Shown here one piece after another: positions 11,231 to 21,156 of a stretch of DNA of 64,000 bases (positions are counted from its first letter, which is position 1; each line of letters begins with the position of its first letter). The notes beneath the pieces are model-generated. The model ran no database searches and was not told the origin of the DNA. It worked only from the letters and a program-made list of their open reading frames with translations. The DNA comes from CAWFPR01 sp963817635 (GTDB lineage: Bacteria > Acidobacteriota > Vicinamibacteria > Vicinamibacterales > 2-12-FULL-66-21). The DNA lies in assembly GCA_963817635.1 (NCBI GenBank), contig CAWFPR010000020.1:1-64000 (forward strand), read 5' to 3'. The translations under genes were made by a program, and so were the position numbers.

Positions 11231-12643
11231 TTACCGGCCGGCAGGCGCCAGGAGCCCGTGCTTGCGCAGCTTGTACGAGAAGTCGCTGCGGGAGATGCCC
11301 AGCGAACGCGCCGCCTCGGCCTGATTGCCGTCGGAGCGTGCCAACGCGCGCAACATCAGATCGCGCTCCAGCGCTTCGCCGATGCCGCGCAGGTCCGTCG
11401 GCTCGGACAGGCTCTCGATCCACGCCGCGCGCGGATCGGCCGGCGAAACCGCCTCGCGCGCGTCCGGTCGGGATCCGGCGGACACCAGGCCCGGGAAATC
11501 CTCCGGGATGAGTTCACCCCGCGGCGAGAGGATGCAGGCCCGCTCGACGGCGTTGCGCAGTTCGCGGATGTTGCCCGGGAAGTCGTACGCGGCCAGGCGG
11601 ACAACCGCCTCCGGCGAGATCGTCTTACGCGGCGCCTTCAGTTCGAGAGCCACGTCTGTCAGGAACTGATCGACCAGAGCCGGGAGTTCGCCGCGCCGCT
11701 CGCGCAGGGGTGGAACGGCGATCGGAACGACGGCAAGGCGATAGTAGAGATCCTCGCGGAACAGCCCTTCGTCCACCCGCCGTTTGAGGTCGCGGTGGGT
11801 CGCGACAATCAGCCGGACGTCGACGGCGCGCGGCCGCGATGACCCCAGCCTCAGGATCGTGTCGTCAGCCAGGACTCGCAGCAGCTTCGCCTGCATGCCG
11901 AGCGACATCTCGCCGGCTTCGTCGAGGAAGAGCGTGCCGCGGTGCGCCGTCTCGAACAGCCCGGCCCGGGCCTGGGCGGCGCCGGTGAAGGCGCCCCGCT
12001 CGTGACCGAACAGCTCGCTTTCGAGAAGTGTGTCGGGGAAGGCTGCGCAATTGATCGCGATGAACGGCTCCTCGGCGCGGGCGCTCAGCCTGTGGATGGC
12101 TCGCGCGGCAAGCTCCTTGCCGACACCGGTCTCGCCCGTGATCAGCACCGTGGCGCTCGTCCGGGCGACACGGGCAATCAGATCGCCCACCGTCGCCATG
12201 GCGGGGCTGCCCGCGAGCTGGGTCTCGCCGGCATCCCGGTGGCGCATCGCGCCCTTCAGCCGCTCGTTCGTGCGCACGAGGTCGGCGCGCTCGAGCGCGC
12301 GGCTGACAGCCGCCAGCACGTGCTCGGGCACGAACGGCTTGGTGACGAAATCGAAGGCTCCGGCGCGCATGGCCACCACCGCCAGGTCCACGGTTGCGTG
12401 CGCGGTCAGGACGATGACCGGCACTGCCGCGTCAGCGTCGCGCGACGCCTCGAGCACGCTCAGGCCATCGCCGTCAGGCATCCGATGGTCGGTGATGACG
12501 AGGTCGAATGGCGGGCCGGCGAGCCGCGCGCGTGCCTCCGACACGCTGGCCGTCTCGGAAACCTCGTGGCCGGCCTCCCGCAGGATGACGCCGAGCACGC
12601 GTCGCAGGCTGACCTCGTCGTCGACAATCAGGATCCGGCCCAT
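11231..12643 (-). CDS. Sigma54-dependent response regulator (NtrC/ZraR-like)
   Basis: A 470-residue activator. Residues 1-115 are a receiver domain (ILIVDDE, phospho-Asp in LVITDHRMPDGDG, Lys in FVTKPF). Residues about 135-370 form the AAA+ domain with Walker A GETGVGKE, the sigma54-contact loop GAFTGA, and Walker B GTLFLDE. The C-terminus holds a Fis-type helix-turn-helix (NQAEAARSLGISRSDFSYKL). The start at ATG 12643 places the receiver domain first and sits 7 bp after the kinase stop, so kinase and regulator are co-transcribed. The sigma54 promoter and paired dyads just downstream, in front of rubrerythrin, are the likely target. It should turn on transcription from sigma54 promoters after phosphorylation. 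Confidence 0.92.
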   Translation of the reverse strand: MGRILIVDDEVSLRRVLGVILREAGHEVSETASVSEARARLAGPPFDLVITDHRMPDGDGLSVLEASRDADAAVPVIVLTAHATVDLAVVAMRAGAFDFVTKPFVPEHVLAAVSRALERADLVRTNERLKGAMRHRDAGETQLAGSPAMATVGDLIARVARTSATVLITGETGVGKELAARAIHRLSARAEEPFIAINCAAFPDTLLESELFGHERGAFTGAAQARAGLFETAHRGTLFLDEAGEMSLGMQAKLLRVLADDTILRLGSSRPRAVDVRLIVATHRDLKRRVDEGLFREDLYYRLAVVPIAVPPLRERRGELPALVDQFLTDVALELKAPRKTISPEAVVRLAAYDFPGNIRELRNAVERACILSPRGELIPEDFPGLVSAGSRPDAREAVSPADPRAAWIESLSEPTDLRGIGEALERDLMLRALARSDGNQAEAARSLGISRSDFSYKLRKHGLLAPAGR

Positions 12644-12650
12644 GTCGATC

Positions 12651-13983
12651 TCACACCTCAGTGTCGGCCGCGCCGCGCGCGGAAACTGTCCGCTGGCCAC
12701 GATCTCGCGGCAGCGTGATTTCGAAGCGGACCAGCGCCGGCGTGTTCTCCGCGAGCGTGACGTCACCTCCGTGAGCCCTTGCGATGTTGCGGGCGATCGA
12801 AAGGCCGAGCCCGGTGCCTTCGGCACGCGTCGTGAAAAAGGGCTCGAACAGGCGCGCGACGACGTCGTCGGGAATGGCCGGCCCGGGATTGTCGACCGCG
12901 AGCCGCAGAATCGAGGGGGTGGCGCTTCCGCGCAGGGTCACCGTGGATCCCGGCGGCGTGGCGTGCACGGCATTGAGGCCCAGGTTCAACAGGGCCTGGT
13001 GGAGCTGGAACGCGTCGGCTGACACCATGAGCGCCTCGTCGCTTTCGACAGCGACCCGCACGCCCAGGCGCTCCGCCTCGGTCCGCAGCAGGTCGCCCAC
13101 GTATGCGAGAGCGCCGGCGACGGAGGTCTCGCGCGCGTCCACCGCGCGCGGCCTGGCATACGCGAGGAAGTCCGTCGTCACACGTTCCAGACGTGACGCC
13201 TCGCGACCGGCGATACCGAACAATTCGTCCCGCAGGGCCAGCGACGTGGTCGGCCTGGTGGCCGTCGCGAGCGACGAGACAATCGTCGCGACCGGGTTGC
13301 GCACCTCGTGTGCCACGGCGCTGGCCAGTCGCCCGACCGCCGCGAACTTCTCCTCGGCGACGAGCCGGTCACGCGTCTGCTGCAGGACTTCCGCGTTCCG
13401 GCGGAGGTCCAGCTCGCGCTGACGCAGCCCGCCGACGAGCATGGCCACCACCGGCGTGACCACCGCATAGATCAGCGCGATGGTCACGGATTCGAAGTAC
13501 TCGCTCGGCGCCATCTGCGGCCGCGAGCGACCCGAGACCCATACCTGCGCGATGGTCAGTGACGATGCGACGACCATTGTGGCGAGCGCGGCCGGGAACG
13601 AAAAGCGGAAAGCTGCGCTCAGCAACGGAAGGACGAAGAGGATCGGGTAGTGGCTGTCTTCGTACGTGCCGAGGCTGATCACCAGCACACCGAACGCCAG
13701 GCCCACCCACACGGACACCCGGGACCACGCCAGCACGACGCGCGGAGCTGAGCGGTTCGGTGCGCTCCTGCAACCACGCCAGAACAGCGGTCTGCTCGGC
13801 GAAGCGCACCGCCAGCGCAGTCAACACAAGACGAGGAGGCGGGCCGAGCAGGCTGGCAAAAGCGACGTGCATCCCGGCGAGCGCCGCCAGCACCGCCAGG
13901 TTCAGGACGATGAGCGTCGTTTCCTGCCGGCGAAAGCTCGCGAAATCCGCCGGGTCGAACGGGCTCTCCAGAAGAATCCGCAT
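12651..13983 (-). CDS. Membrane sensor histidine kinase of the sigma54 two-component pair, one frame break
   Basis: The N-terminal part (MRILLESPFDPADF) reads from ATG 13983 and includes the first TM helix; the frame breaks near 13745 and the protein resumes as VVLAWSRVSVWVGLAFG. Four to five TM helices occupy the first 190 residues with no large periplasmic loop. The transmitter follows: H-box AVAHEVRNPVATI, N-box NLGLNAVHATPPG, and G-boxes (VDNPGPAIPDD, GTGLGLSIARNIA). This is the NtrB/ZraS/AtoS class that partners sigma54 activators. The stop is 7 bp before the response-regulator ATG. The signal is unknown; the short loops suggest membrane stress or an intramembrane cue. Confidence 0.88.
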
Positions 13984-14013
13984 CGCGTGTCCAGCGCCAG
14001 GCGTACTCAGGGC

Positions 14014-14439
14014 CTACGAGGACCAGCTCTCCGAGCCGACCTTCCAGGCGCCGCCTTCCTTGACGATCGTCACCTTGCCGGTGTTCTTCGCGTTGCCGGA
14101 GTCCAGGCCTTCGCACGAGAGGATCGCGCTGCCGTCTGGCTGCTTTTCCTCCTTGAGGACCTTCAGGTTGGTCAGGGTGCCCATCGCCTTCATCATGCCG
14201 AACATTTGATCGCGGTCGGCCTTCGGCGTGTCCATCGCCTGTTTCCGGTTCTTCTCGGCCATGTACGGCAGGAGGTCTTCGATCTTCGTCGCTTTGTCGA
14301 ACGCCTGGCGGTACTCCACGTAGAACTGGGTCGCCGACTGGCCTTTCGGCGCGGCGGACTGGCCGGCCGGCGCCCAGGCGCCCGCCGCCACGGCGAGCAG
14401 GCATAGCGCGACACTTCGACCCAGTAGGTTGCTTCGCAT
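14014..14439 (-). CDS. Small secreted hypothetical protein
   Basis: A 141-residue protein with a signal peptide (MRSNLLGRSVALCLLAVAA) and cleavage near GAWA. The mature part is about 115 residues with an alpha-beta pattern (FYVEYRQAFDKATKIEDLLPYM, then strands ending KVTIVKEGGAWKVG), resembling SnoaL/DUF4878-like folds that end with a Trp-Lys strand. The RBS is excellent (aggagaaggaga before ATG 14439). It lies 30 bp upstream of the sensor kinase in the same direction and could be its periplasmic accessory, but no such function is known. Confidence 0.75.
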   Translation of the reverse strand: MRSNLLGRSVALCLLAVAAGAWAPAGQSAAPKGQSATQFYVEYRQAFDKATKIEDLLPYMAEKNRKQAMDTPKADRDQMFGMMKAMGTLTNLKVLKEEKQPDGSAILSCEGLDSGNAKNTGKVTIVKEGGAWKVGSESWSS

Positions 14440-14607
14440 CGATCAGTCTCCTTCTCCTCGGCCGGAGCGGTCGAGATTGGAGGATTCTAGCAGGTGTGAC
14501 GACCGACACGACTGGATCGCCGGGCGCGGAACAGCTAGGCTGTGCACATCGCGACGCCGGTTCTGACCGCCGTTGACCGCACAACCATGCCGACTGGAAC
14601 GCGCATC

Positions 14608-17600
14608 ATGAAACCTGCGATTTCTTTCGCTCTCGTGTTCGCCTGTCTGACTGCGCTGCATGCCCAGGAATCGCCGCTCTGGCTGCGGTATCCCGCCATC
14701 TCGCCCGACGGCACGACGCTGCTGTTCGAGTACAAGGGGGACATCTGGTCGGTGCCGTCGGCGGGCGGCAAGGCCGTGCCGCTCACGCTGAGCGAATCGT
14801 ACGAGTTCGCACCGGTGTGGAGCCACGACGGCAAGTCGGTGGCGTTCGCCTCCGACCGGTACGGCAGTTTCGACGTGTTCGTCATGCCGTCGGCTGGCGG
14901 CGAGGCGACGCGGCTGACGTTCCACTCGACACGGGAAGTGCCGAGCAGCTTCACGGCGGACGACAAGGCCGTGCTGTTCAGCGCGGCGCGGCAGGACCTC
15001 GCGACCCACGTGCAGTTTCCGACCGGAGGGATGACCGAGCTGTACTCCGTTCCGGCAGGCGGCGGACGCGTGTCGCTCGTGCTGACAACGCCCGCCCTCG
15101 ACGCGACGGTGAACTCGACCGGGGACACGATCATCTTCCACGACTACAAGGGCTACGAGAACGACTGGCGAAAACACCACACGTCCGCGGTCACCCGCGA
15201 TATCTGGGCCTACGACACGAAGGACAAGAAGTACCGGCAGCTGTCGTCGTTCAACGGCGAGGATCGCAATCCGGTATTCGACTCGAACGACAACGACTTC
15301 TACTACCTGACCGAGCAGGGCGGCTCGTTCAACGTCCACAAGAGCAGCCTTCGCAATCCTGGACAGTCGATCGCGGTCACGCACTTCACGAAAAACCCGG
15401 TCCGCTTCCTGACGCGAGCCCGGAACGGCACGCTCGCCTTCTCGTACGACGGCGAGATCTACACGATGACGCCGGGCGGTCAGCCCCGGAAGGTCGCCGT
15501 GAGCATCGGCGCCGACGGACGCAACGCGATCGAGAAAGTCCTGCCCGTCAACGGGGGCATGACCGAGGCAAAGCTCTCCCCGAACGGAAAAGAATTCGCG
15601 TTCGTGTTCCGCGGGGAGATCTTCGTCAGCAGCATCGACGGCAAGTTCGTGAAGCGCGTCACGAACACGCCCTGGCAGGAACGTACCGTCAGCTTCAGCC
15701 CTGACGGCCGTTCGCTGGTCTATGCGGCCGAACGGGACAACAACTGGAACGTCTACACGATCGCCATCGCCCGCGCGAGCGAGCCCTATTTCTTCGCGTC
15801 GACGGTATTCAAGGAAGAGGCGGTCGTCGCCACGCCGGCCGAGGAATTCCAGCCGGCGTTTTCGCCGGACGGCAAGGAGATCGCCTATCTCGAGAACCGG
15901 CAGACGTTGAAGGTGTACAACATCGCCGCGAAGCAATCGAGGACGGTCCTGCCGGGAGACCTCAATTATTCCTATTCCGACGGCGACCAGTACTATTCGT
16001 GGGCGCCGGATTCGAAATGGCTGCTGGTTCAATTCGCACCCAGGGAGCGCATGTTCGTGCCCGAGGTGGGAATCGTGGCCGCCGACGGAGCCTCCGAAGT
16101 CCGCAATCTCACGCAGAGCGGCTACGACGACGTCACGCCGAAATGGGCGCTGGACGGCAAGATGATGATCTGGGGCACGACCCGCGACGGCGCCCTGTCG
16201 CAGGGCGGTTCCTCGGTCTCGGGCGACGTCTACGGGATGTATTTCACCAAGGCCGCCTTCGACCGGGCGAGGCTCTCGAAAGAGGAATTCGCGCTCGTGA
16301 AGGAGCGGGAAGACAAGGAGAAAAAGGAAGCGGAGGACAAGGCCAAGGCGAGCGGCGCGGCCGCGAAGCCCTCGCCGGAGGCCGCAACGCCGGCCAGCCC
16401 GATCGCGTTCGACTGGGACGGCGTGCACGACCGCACGATACGTCTGACGATCAATACCTCGGCGGCGTCGGACTGGGTGCTGTCGAAAGACGGGGAGAAG
16501 CTCTACTACCTCACCTCGTTTGAAAAAGGGAACGACGTCTGGGTCACCGAGGCGCGTACCCACGAGACGAAGCTCTTCAACAAGCTCGGGCGCGAACGCC
16601 GCGTCAGTGGAACTCTCTCCGGACGGCAAGTTCCTCTTCGTGGTCGCCGATCGGCGCGCGCTCAAGATCGACGCCGAGAGCGGGAAGTCGGAACCTATCC
16701 CAGTCAACACGGAGATGGTCCTGAACTACACGGCCGAGAAGGCCTACATCTTCGACCACAGCTGGCGTCAGTTCAAGGAGAAGCTGATCTTCCCCGACCT
16801 GCAGAAAATCGATTGGGACTACTACTACGCCACGTACAAGAAGTTCCTGCCGTACATCAACAACAACTACGACTTCGCCGAGATGCTGAGCGAGATGCTC
16901 GGCGAGATGAACGTGTCCCACACGGGCTGCAGCTACCGGCCGGAGACTCCCAATTCTGACGCGACGGCGTCGCTCGGGCTGCTCTACGACTACGGCTACA
17001 CGGGCGACGGCGTCAGGATCGCCGAGGTGATCCAGGGCGGCCCGGTCGATCTGGCGGCTTCGACGATCAAGGCCGGCCAGATCGTCGAAGCCATCAACGG
17101 CACACGGATCGATGCCGCGATGGACTTCTACAAGCTCCTCAACCGCCTCGCAGGCAAGTTCACGCTGCTGTCGGTGTACGACCCGGCGGCGAACACGCGG
17201 TGGGACGAGACCGTGAAGCCGGTCGGCCGTCAGCGAGGAGAACGAGCTGCTCTACAAACGCTGGGTGCGGCTGCGCCGGGCGGAGGTCGAGAAGCTGTCC
17301 GGCGGCAGAATCGGGTACGTGCACGTGCGTGCGATGAACGACGCGAGCATGCGCGTCGTCGTCGAAGAGGCGCTGGGCCTCAACATCGGCAAGGACGCCA
17401 TCGTCATCGACACGCGGTTCAACGGCGGCGGGAACATCCACGAACAGCTGTCCGATTTTCTCAGCGGCAAGAAGTACTTCGACGTCGTCCCGCACGGGCA
17501 GTACGTCGGCAGCGAGCCGTTCGACAAATGGATCAAGCCGTCAATCGTGCTCGTGGGCGAGAGCAACTACTCCGACGCGCATCTGTTCCCGCTGGCCTAC

Positions 17601-17855
17601 AAGGCCAAGAACCTCGGCCTGCTCGTCGGCATGCCGGTGCCGGGGACGGGGACGTTCGTGTGGTGGGAGAACCAGATCGACCCCACCCTGCGGTTCGGCA
17701 TTCCGATGGGATGCTGGCGAACGCTCGACGGGAAATGCGGCGAGAACAATCAGACCGAGCCCGACATCCGCGTGGCCAACGAACCCGACGTCATGGCCGC
17801 CGGCAGAGATCAACAGATCGAGGCGGCCGTCAAGGAACTGATGAAGAAGAAGTGA
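14608..17855 (+). CDS. Tricorn-like peptidase (S41 family), two frame breaks
   Basis: About 1,080 residues. ATG 14608 gives a signal peptide ending LHAQ; ATG 14587 is an alternative. Residues 25-560 form WD40/TolB-like propeller blades (LWLRYPAISPDGTTLLF, PVFDSNDNDFYYL). A PDZ-like domain follows (GYTGDGVRIAEVIQGGP) and then the S41 catalytic domain. Probable catalytic residues are the His in MNVSHTG and the Ser in GESNYSDAHLF; the glycine-rich oxyanion stretch is FNGGGNIHEQ. Frame breaks lie near 16610 (LFNKLG to ANAASVELSPDG) and 17222 (ETVKPV to SEENELLYKRW). A Lys/Glu/Ala-rich linker sits at about residue 565-600. Acidobacterial homologues are usually exported and thought to process peptides. 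It converges on the permease gene with 3 bp between the stops. Confidence 0.9.
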
Positions 17856-17858
17856 GCG

Positions 17859-20483
17859 TCACGACCGCCTCAGCACGAACGCCGCATCCACCGCCGCGGC
17901 GCGGCGCGCCGGCACCAGCACCGCGAGCGTCGCCGCGCCCAGGAGGAGCGCGGCCGCTCCGGCGAATGCCACCGGGTCCTGGGGCGATACGCCGAACAGC
18001 ATGCCGGCCACGACGGCGCGACTGGCGAGCAGGGCCGCGCCGGCACCGATCGCCAGACCGATCACGACCGGCCTCAGGCTGTCCCACAGCAGCAAACGCA
18101 GCAGGTCCCGTGGCTCCGCGCCCATCGCGGCGCGCACGCCCATCTCGCGCGCGCGCTGACCAACGACCGACGCCGTCAGGCCGTACAGACCGATGACGCA
18201 CAGGACAATGGCGATAGCGCCGACGAATCCGGTCAGGGTAGCGAGCATGCGGGGCCGGCCAGCCTCCCGTTGCAGCCGCGCGGCGACGCTCGTGATCGTG
18301 ACGCCGCCCTGCAGATCGAGCGCCCGCAGCCGCTGACTCGCCAGATCCATGACACCCGTCGTGCCGGGTGCAACGCGTATCAGGACCTGCGCGGACCGTT
18401 CGCCGGCGGAGCCGAGCGGCTCGTAGACCGCGAACGTATCGCGCTCGTGCAGGCGTGCCGTGATCGCGTCAGCGACCACACCAATGACCCTCGGCCGGGC
18501 CGACGCGACCGGGATCTCCCGCGGCAGCAACTGACCGAGCGGCGACTCGCCGTGCCAATAGGCCCGCGCCAGCGACTGGCTGATGAGCGCCACCGGAGCG
18601 CCTGCCGCGACTTCGTCGCGGGTGTAGGTCCGCCCGGCCAGCGTGCGAAGACCGATGGTCCGGAAATATTCGGCGCCCGTGCTGTTGAAGTAGACGACTC
18701 GACCCAGGCCGTCGGCGGTGATCGAGGTCCTGGTTCCGTCGCCGAATGGCGCCAGTTCGGCCAGCGCGACCGACGCGACGCCCGGCATGGCCTGCAGTTC
18801 GGGAATCGCGCGCGCCGGGAAGGTCTCGAGGTCGTCGAATGCGTCGCCGGGGCCGGGTGACACGGCGTAGAGCCCCGCGGCGTCGAACCCTACGTCGGTC
18901 GCCGCCGCGCGGACGCTCGCGCGCACGAACAGTGCCGCCAGGACGATGAGGAGCACCGAGACGGCGGCCTGGGTCATGACGAGCGTGGACCGCAGGCGCC
19001 GCGGCGCGATGCGGTTCTGGCCCGCGCCTTCCCCCTTGAGGGGCGTCACGAGATCGGCTCCGCGACCGTGCCAGGCCGGCGCCAGGCCGGCGCCCACGCC
19101 TGTGACGATCGTCACGATCGCGAGAAACAGGTAGACGTTCAGGTCCGGCGCGAGATCCACGCCGGCGGGCGCTTCCACCATCGCGCCGATCGCCGGGATG
19201 GCCCACCAGGCGAACACGAGGCCGGCGATCGCCCCGACCGTTCCCAGCGCGAGGCTCTCCGTGACGAGTTGACGGACGATACGCCAGCGGCTTGCGCCCA
19301 GGGCCGCCCGGACGCCCATCTCGCGATCGCGTGTGATGGCGCTCGAGATGAGGACGGTCGCAACGTTCGCGCAGGCAAGCAGCAGCACGAGACCGATCAC
19401 GGCGAACACGAATACCGCGATCGCGACGACGTCGGACGACGACATCCGCCCCAGCCCGGCGTGGGGATCCAGTCTCACCCGCGGCGCCGGGTCGCCTGCC
19501 GTCGCACCGCCTGGCAGGCCAGCCGCCACTCCGCCGAGCTGCGCTTCCGCCTCGGAGATAGCAACGCCCGGGAGCAACCGTCCAAAGATCTCCACCACCA
19601 CCTCGGGCGTGCGCCCGGCCTGATGCCCGGCGTCGTACACCGCGCCGTAGGCTGTCAGCGGCATCCAGAGCTGGCGGCTGTGCGGAACGGAGAAGCCAGG
19701 TTCCGCCACGCCCACGATCCTCGCGGCGGTCCGGCCGATCCAGATCGTGCGTCCGACGACGGCGGGATCCCGATCGAGCCTGGAGGTCCAGAACGGGAAG
19801 CTGACGACGACCGGTGGCGAGCCCGCGTGATGGATGTCCTGTTCGTCGGCCGCTTCGAGCGCGCGTCCGAGCGTCACAGGTCCGCCGGTCGCCGCGAAGA
19901 ACCCGCCGCTGACGAAGGCCATTCCGGCAGAGGGCCCGGCGCCCTGGGCGGATCCGGTTCGCGTGGGCACGTCCCCGGTGAGCACGGCCTCGACCTGCAT
20001 GCGTGTGGCGCCTTCGCGGAGCCGCAGGAACTCCTCGTACGTCCAGGCGGTGGACACCGAGCGATCGGTCGTCCTCAGCACACCTGGCGCACGGTCAGGA
20101 TCGACGATACCGTCGCCGCGCAGGGCGGCATGCATGATGCCGAAGGCAGCCGTCGCGATGCCCAGCCCGAGCGAGAGCCCCAGAATCGTGAGCAGGAGGA
20201 TCGAGGGCTGTCGCGCGAACATGCGCACGGCATACCTGAGGTCGCCGCGCGCGTCGCGCAGGAGCGCGAATGAGGATCGAGGCGCGGCGGCACGCGCCAG
20301 GGAGCGTCGCCGGAGCCACAGGCTCGCGACATCGTGATACAGGCGCCAGTGCGCATGGAGGGGACCGCGATCGCCCCGCCGCCGCTCGAACAGCTCGAGG
20401 AGGTCGTCGTGCACATCGGCGCGCGTCTGGCCGGGCGTGGACGACACCCGCAGCAGCCAGCGCGCGAGACGAGGCAGGCGCAT
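17859..20483 (-). CDS. ADOP/MacB-type ABC permease
   Basis: An 874-residue permease with the ADOP layout: an N-terminal cytoplasmic leader of about 90 residues (ARWLLRVSSTPGQTRADVHDDLLELFERR), then two copies of the FtsX-type TM domain with MacB periplasmic domains between. The first FtsX block is near residues 370-480 (REMGVRAALGASRWRIVRQL), the second near 770-870 (REMGVRAAMGAEPRDLLRLL). The paired RxMGVRAAxGA signatures are diagnostic of duplicated ADOP permeases. The start ATG 20483 overlaps the PadR stop (TGATG); a GTG three bases earlier is possible. No ABC ATPase gene is adjacent, which is normal for this orphan family. PadR coupling suggests expression is repressed until a ligand is sensed. 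Confidence 0.92.
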   Translation of the reverse strand: MRLPRLARWLLRVSSTPGQTRADVHDDLLELFERRRGDRGPLHAHWRLYHDVASLWLRRRSLARAAAPRSSFALLRDARGDLRYAVRMFARQPSILLLTILGLSLGLGIATAAFGIMHAALRGDGIVDPDRAPGVLRTTDRSVSTAWTYEEFLRLREGATRMQVEAVLTGDVPTRTGSAQGAGPSAGMAFVSGGFFAATGGPVTLGRALEAADEQDIHHAGSPPVVVSFPFWTSRLDRDPAVVGRTIWIGRTAARIVGVAEPGFSVPHSRQLWMPLTAYGAVYDAGHQAGRTPEVVVEIFGRLLPGVAISEAEAQLGGVAAGLPGGATAGDPAPRVRLDPHAGLGRMSSSDVVAIAVFVFAVIGLVLLLACANVATVLISSAITRDREMGVRAALGASRWRIVRQLVTESLALGTVGAIAGLVFAWWAIPAIGAMVEAPAGVDLAPDLNVYLFLAIVTIVTGVGAGLAPAWHGRGADLVTPLKGEGAGQNRIAPRRLRSTLVMTQAAVSVLLIVLAALFVRASVRAAATDVGFDAAGLYAVSPGPGDAFDDLETFPARAIPELQAMPGVASVALAELAPFGDGTRTSITADGLGRVVYFNSTGAEYFRTIGLRTLAGRTYTRDEVAAGAPVALISQSLARAYWHGESPLGQLLPREIPVASARPRVIGVVADAITARLHERDTFAVYEPLGSAGERSAQVLIRVAPGTTGVMDLASQRLRALDLQGGVTITSVAARLQREAGRPRMLATLTGFVGAIAIVLCVIGLYGLTASVVGQRAREMGVRAAMGAEPRDLLRLLLWDSLRPVVIGLAIGAGAALLASRAVVAGMLFGVSPQDPVAFAGAAALLLGAATLAVLVPARRAAAVDAAFVLRRS

Positions 20484-20809
20484 CACGAGCGCCCTTCTTC
20501 GGCAATCGCGTTCCAGATCCGCTCGCGCACGCGGTGCAGGTCCCGCGCCGTCCGCAGCCCGCTGGGCGTCACCGTGTAGACCCGCCTCGACTTGCCTCCC
20601 CGCTGCGCCACCGCCTCGCTCATCGTCGAGCGGAGAAAGCCCTTCCCTTCGAGCCGCGCCAGGGCGGCGTAGATCGAGCCGATGGAAATCGTCCGCGCCG
20701 TCACCTTTTCCACGTACTGCTGGATGGGGACGGCATAGGTGTGGTCTCCGAGCGCGCGGACCGCGAGGAGCGTGAATTCTTCGAACTCGCCGAGGCGTTC
20801 CCCCTTCAT
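20483..20809 (-). CDS. PadR-family transcriptional regulator
   Basis: A 108-residue winged-helix regulator beginning MKGERLGEFEEFTLLAVRAL. The PadR DNA-binding core is seen as ISIGSIYAALARLEGKGFL followed by the wing (GKSRRVYTVTPSG) and a short C-terminal helix. Family members are autoregulated repressors that respond to small hydrophobic ligands. Its stop overlaps the permease ATG, the standard PadR-ADOP arrangement in Acidobacteriota. The divergent upstream region carries the 11-bp tandem repeat at 20871-20980. The RBS is weak. Confidence 0.92.
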   Translation of the reverse strand: MKGERLGEFEEFTLLAVRALGDHTYAVPIQQYVEKVTARTISIGSIYAALARLEGKGFLRSTMSEAVAQRGGKSRRVYTVTPSGLRTARDLHRVRERIWNAIAEEGRS

Positions 20810-20870
20810 GCGGCTAGAGGTATCACACTTACTTCGCGTTTGGATGGAAAATCTGGCGGCGATGCCGGCG

Positions 20871-20980
20871 CTTCAACCCAGCTTCAACCCAGCTTCAACC
20901 CAGCTTCAACCCAGCTTCAACCCAGCTTCAACCCAGCTTCAACCCAGCTTCAACCCAGCTTCAACCCAGCTTCAACCCAG
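20871..20980 (+). repeat. Perfect 11-bp tandem repeat, ten copies
   Basis: Ten uninterrupted, identical copies of CTTCAACCCAG. The period is close to one helical turn and is not a multiple of three, so every frame reads the same peptide cycle and it is not a coding repeat. It lies between the PadR start (20809) and the carboxylesterase start (21157). Perfect identity implies recent slippage expansion. Confidence 0.95.
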
Positions 20981-21011
20981 CTCCGACACCGGTCTGAGCT
21001 GGGTTGAAGCT
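20968..21011 (+). repeat. Inverted copy of the repeat forming a perfect hairpin
   Basis: The last direct copy (AGCTTCAACCCAGCT, 20968-20982) pairs perfectly with AGCTGGGTTGAAGCT at 20997-21011: a 15-bp stem around a 14-base loop. Just after it, CTCCCCGGGGC is duplicated head to tail at 21010-21020 and 21021-21031, again with an 11-bp period. Any of the ten direct copies could pair with the single inverted copy. There is no U-tract, so a simple terminator role is not supported. It lies 146 bp before the esterase start and could shape its leader RNA. Confidence 0.85.
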
Positions 21012-21156
21012 CCCCGGGGCCTCCCCGGGGCCGGTGGCTCCCCTGGCTTGGGGACCAGGGCGCAACCCCTCGTCAAACCCGGTCCGCTCAGCCGATCGTG
21101 TAACCGTATCCTTACCGTACGCCTGGCCGCCCGGCAGCCGGGGGCGTGGTAGGGTG

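Noticed and set aside
14443..16710. Minus-strand open frame of about 755 codons
   Set aside because: Antisense shadow of the tricorn-like gene; composition is Arg/Val/Glu skewed and no domain is seen.
20871..20980. Repeat array considered as a CRISPR or as an 11-residue protein repeat
   Set aside because: Units are contiguous with no spacers, so not CRISPR. The peptide cycle LQPSFNPASTQ appears in all three frames because 11 is not a multiple of 3, and no frame has a start site.
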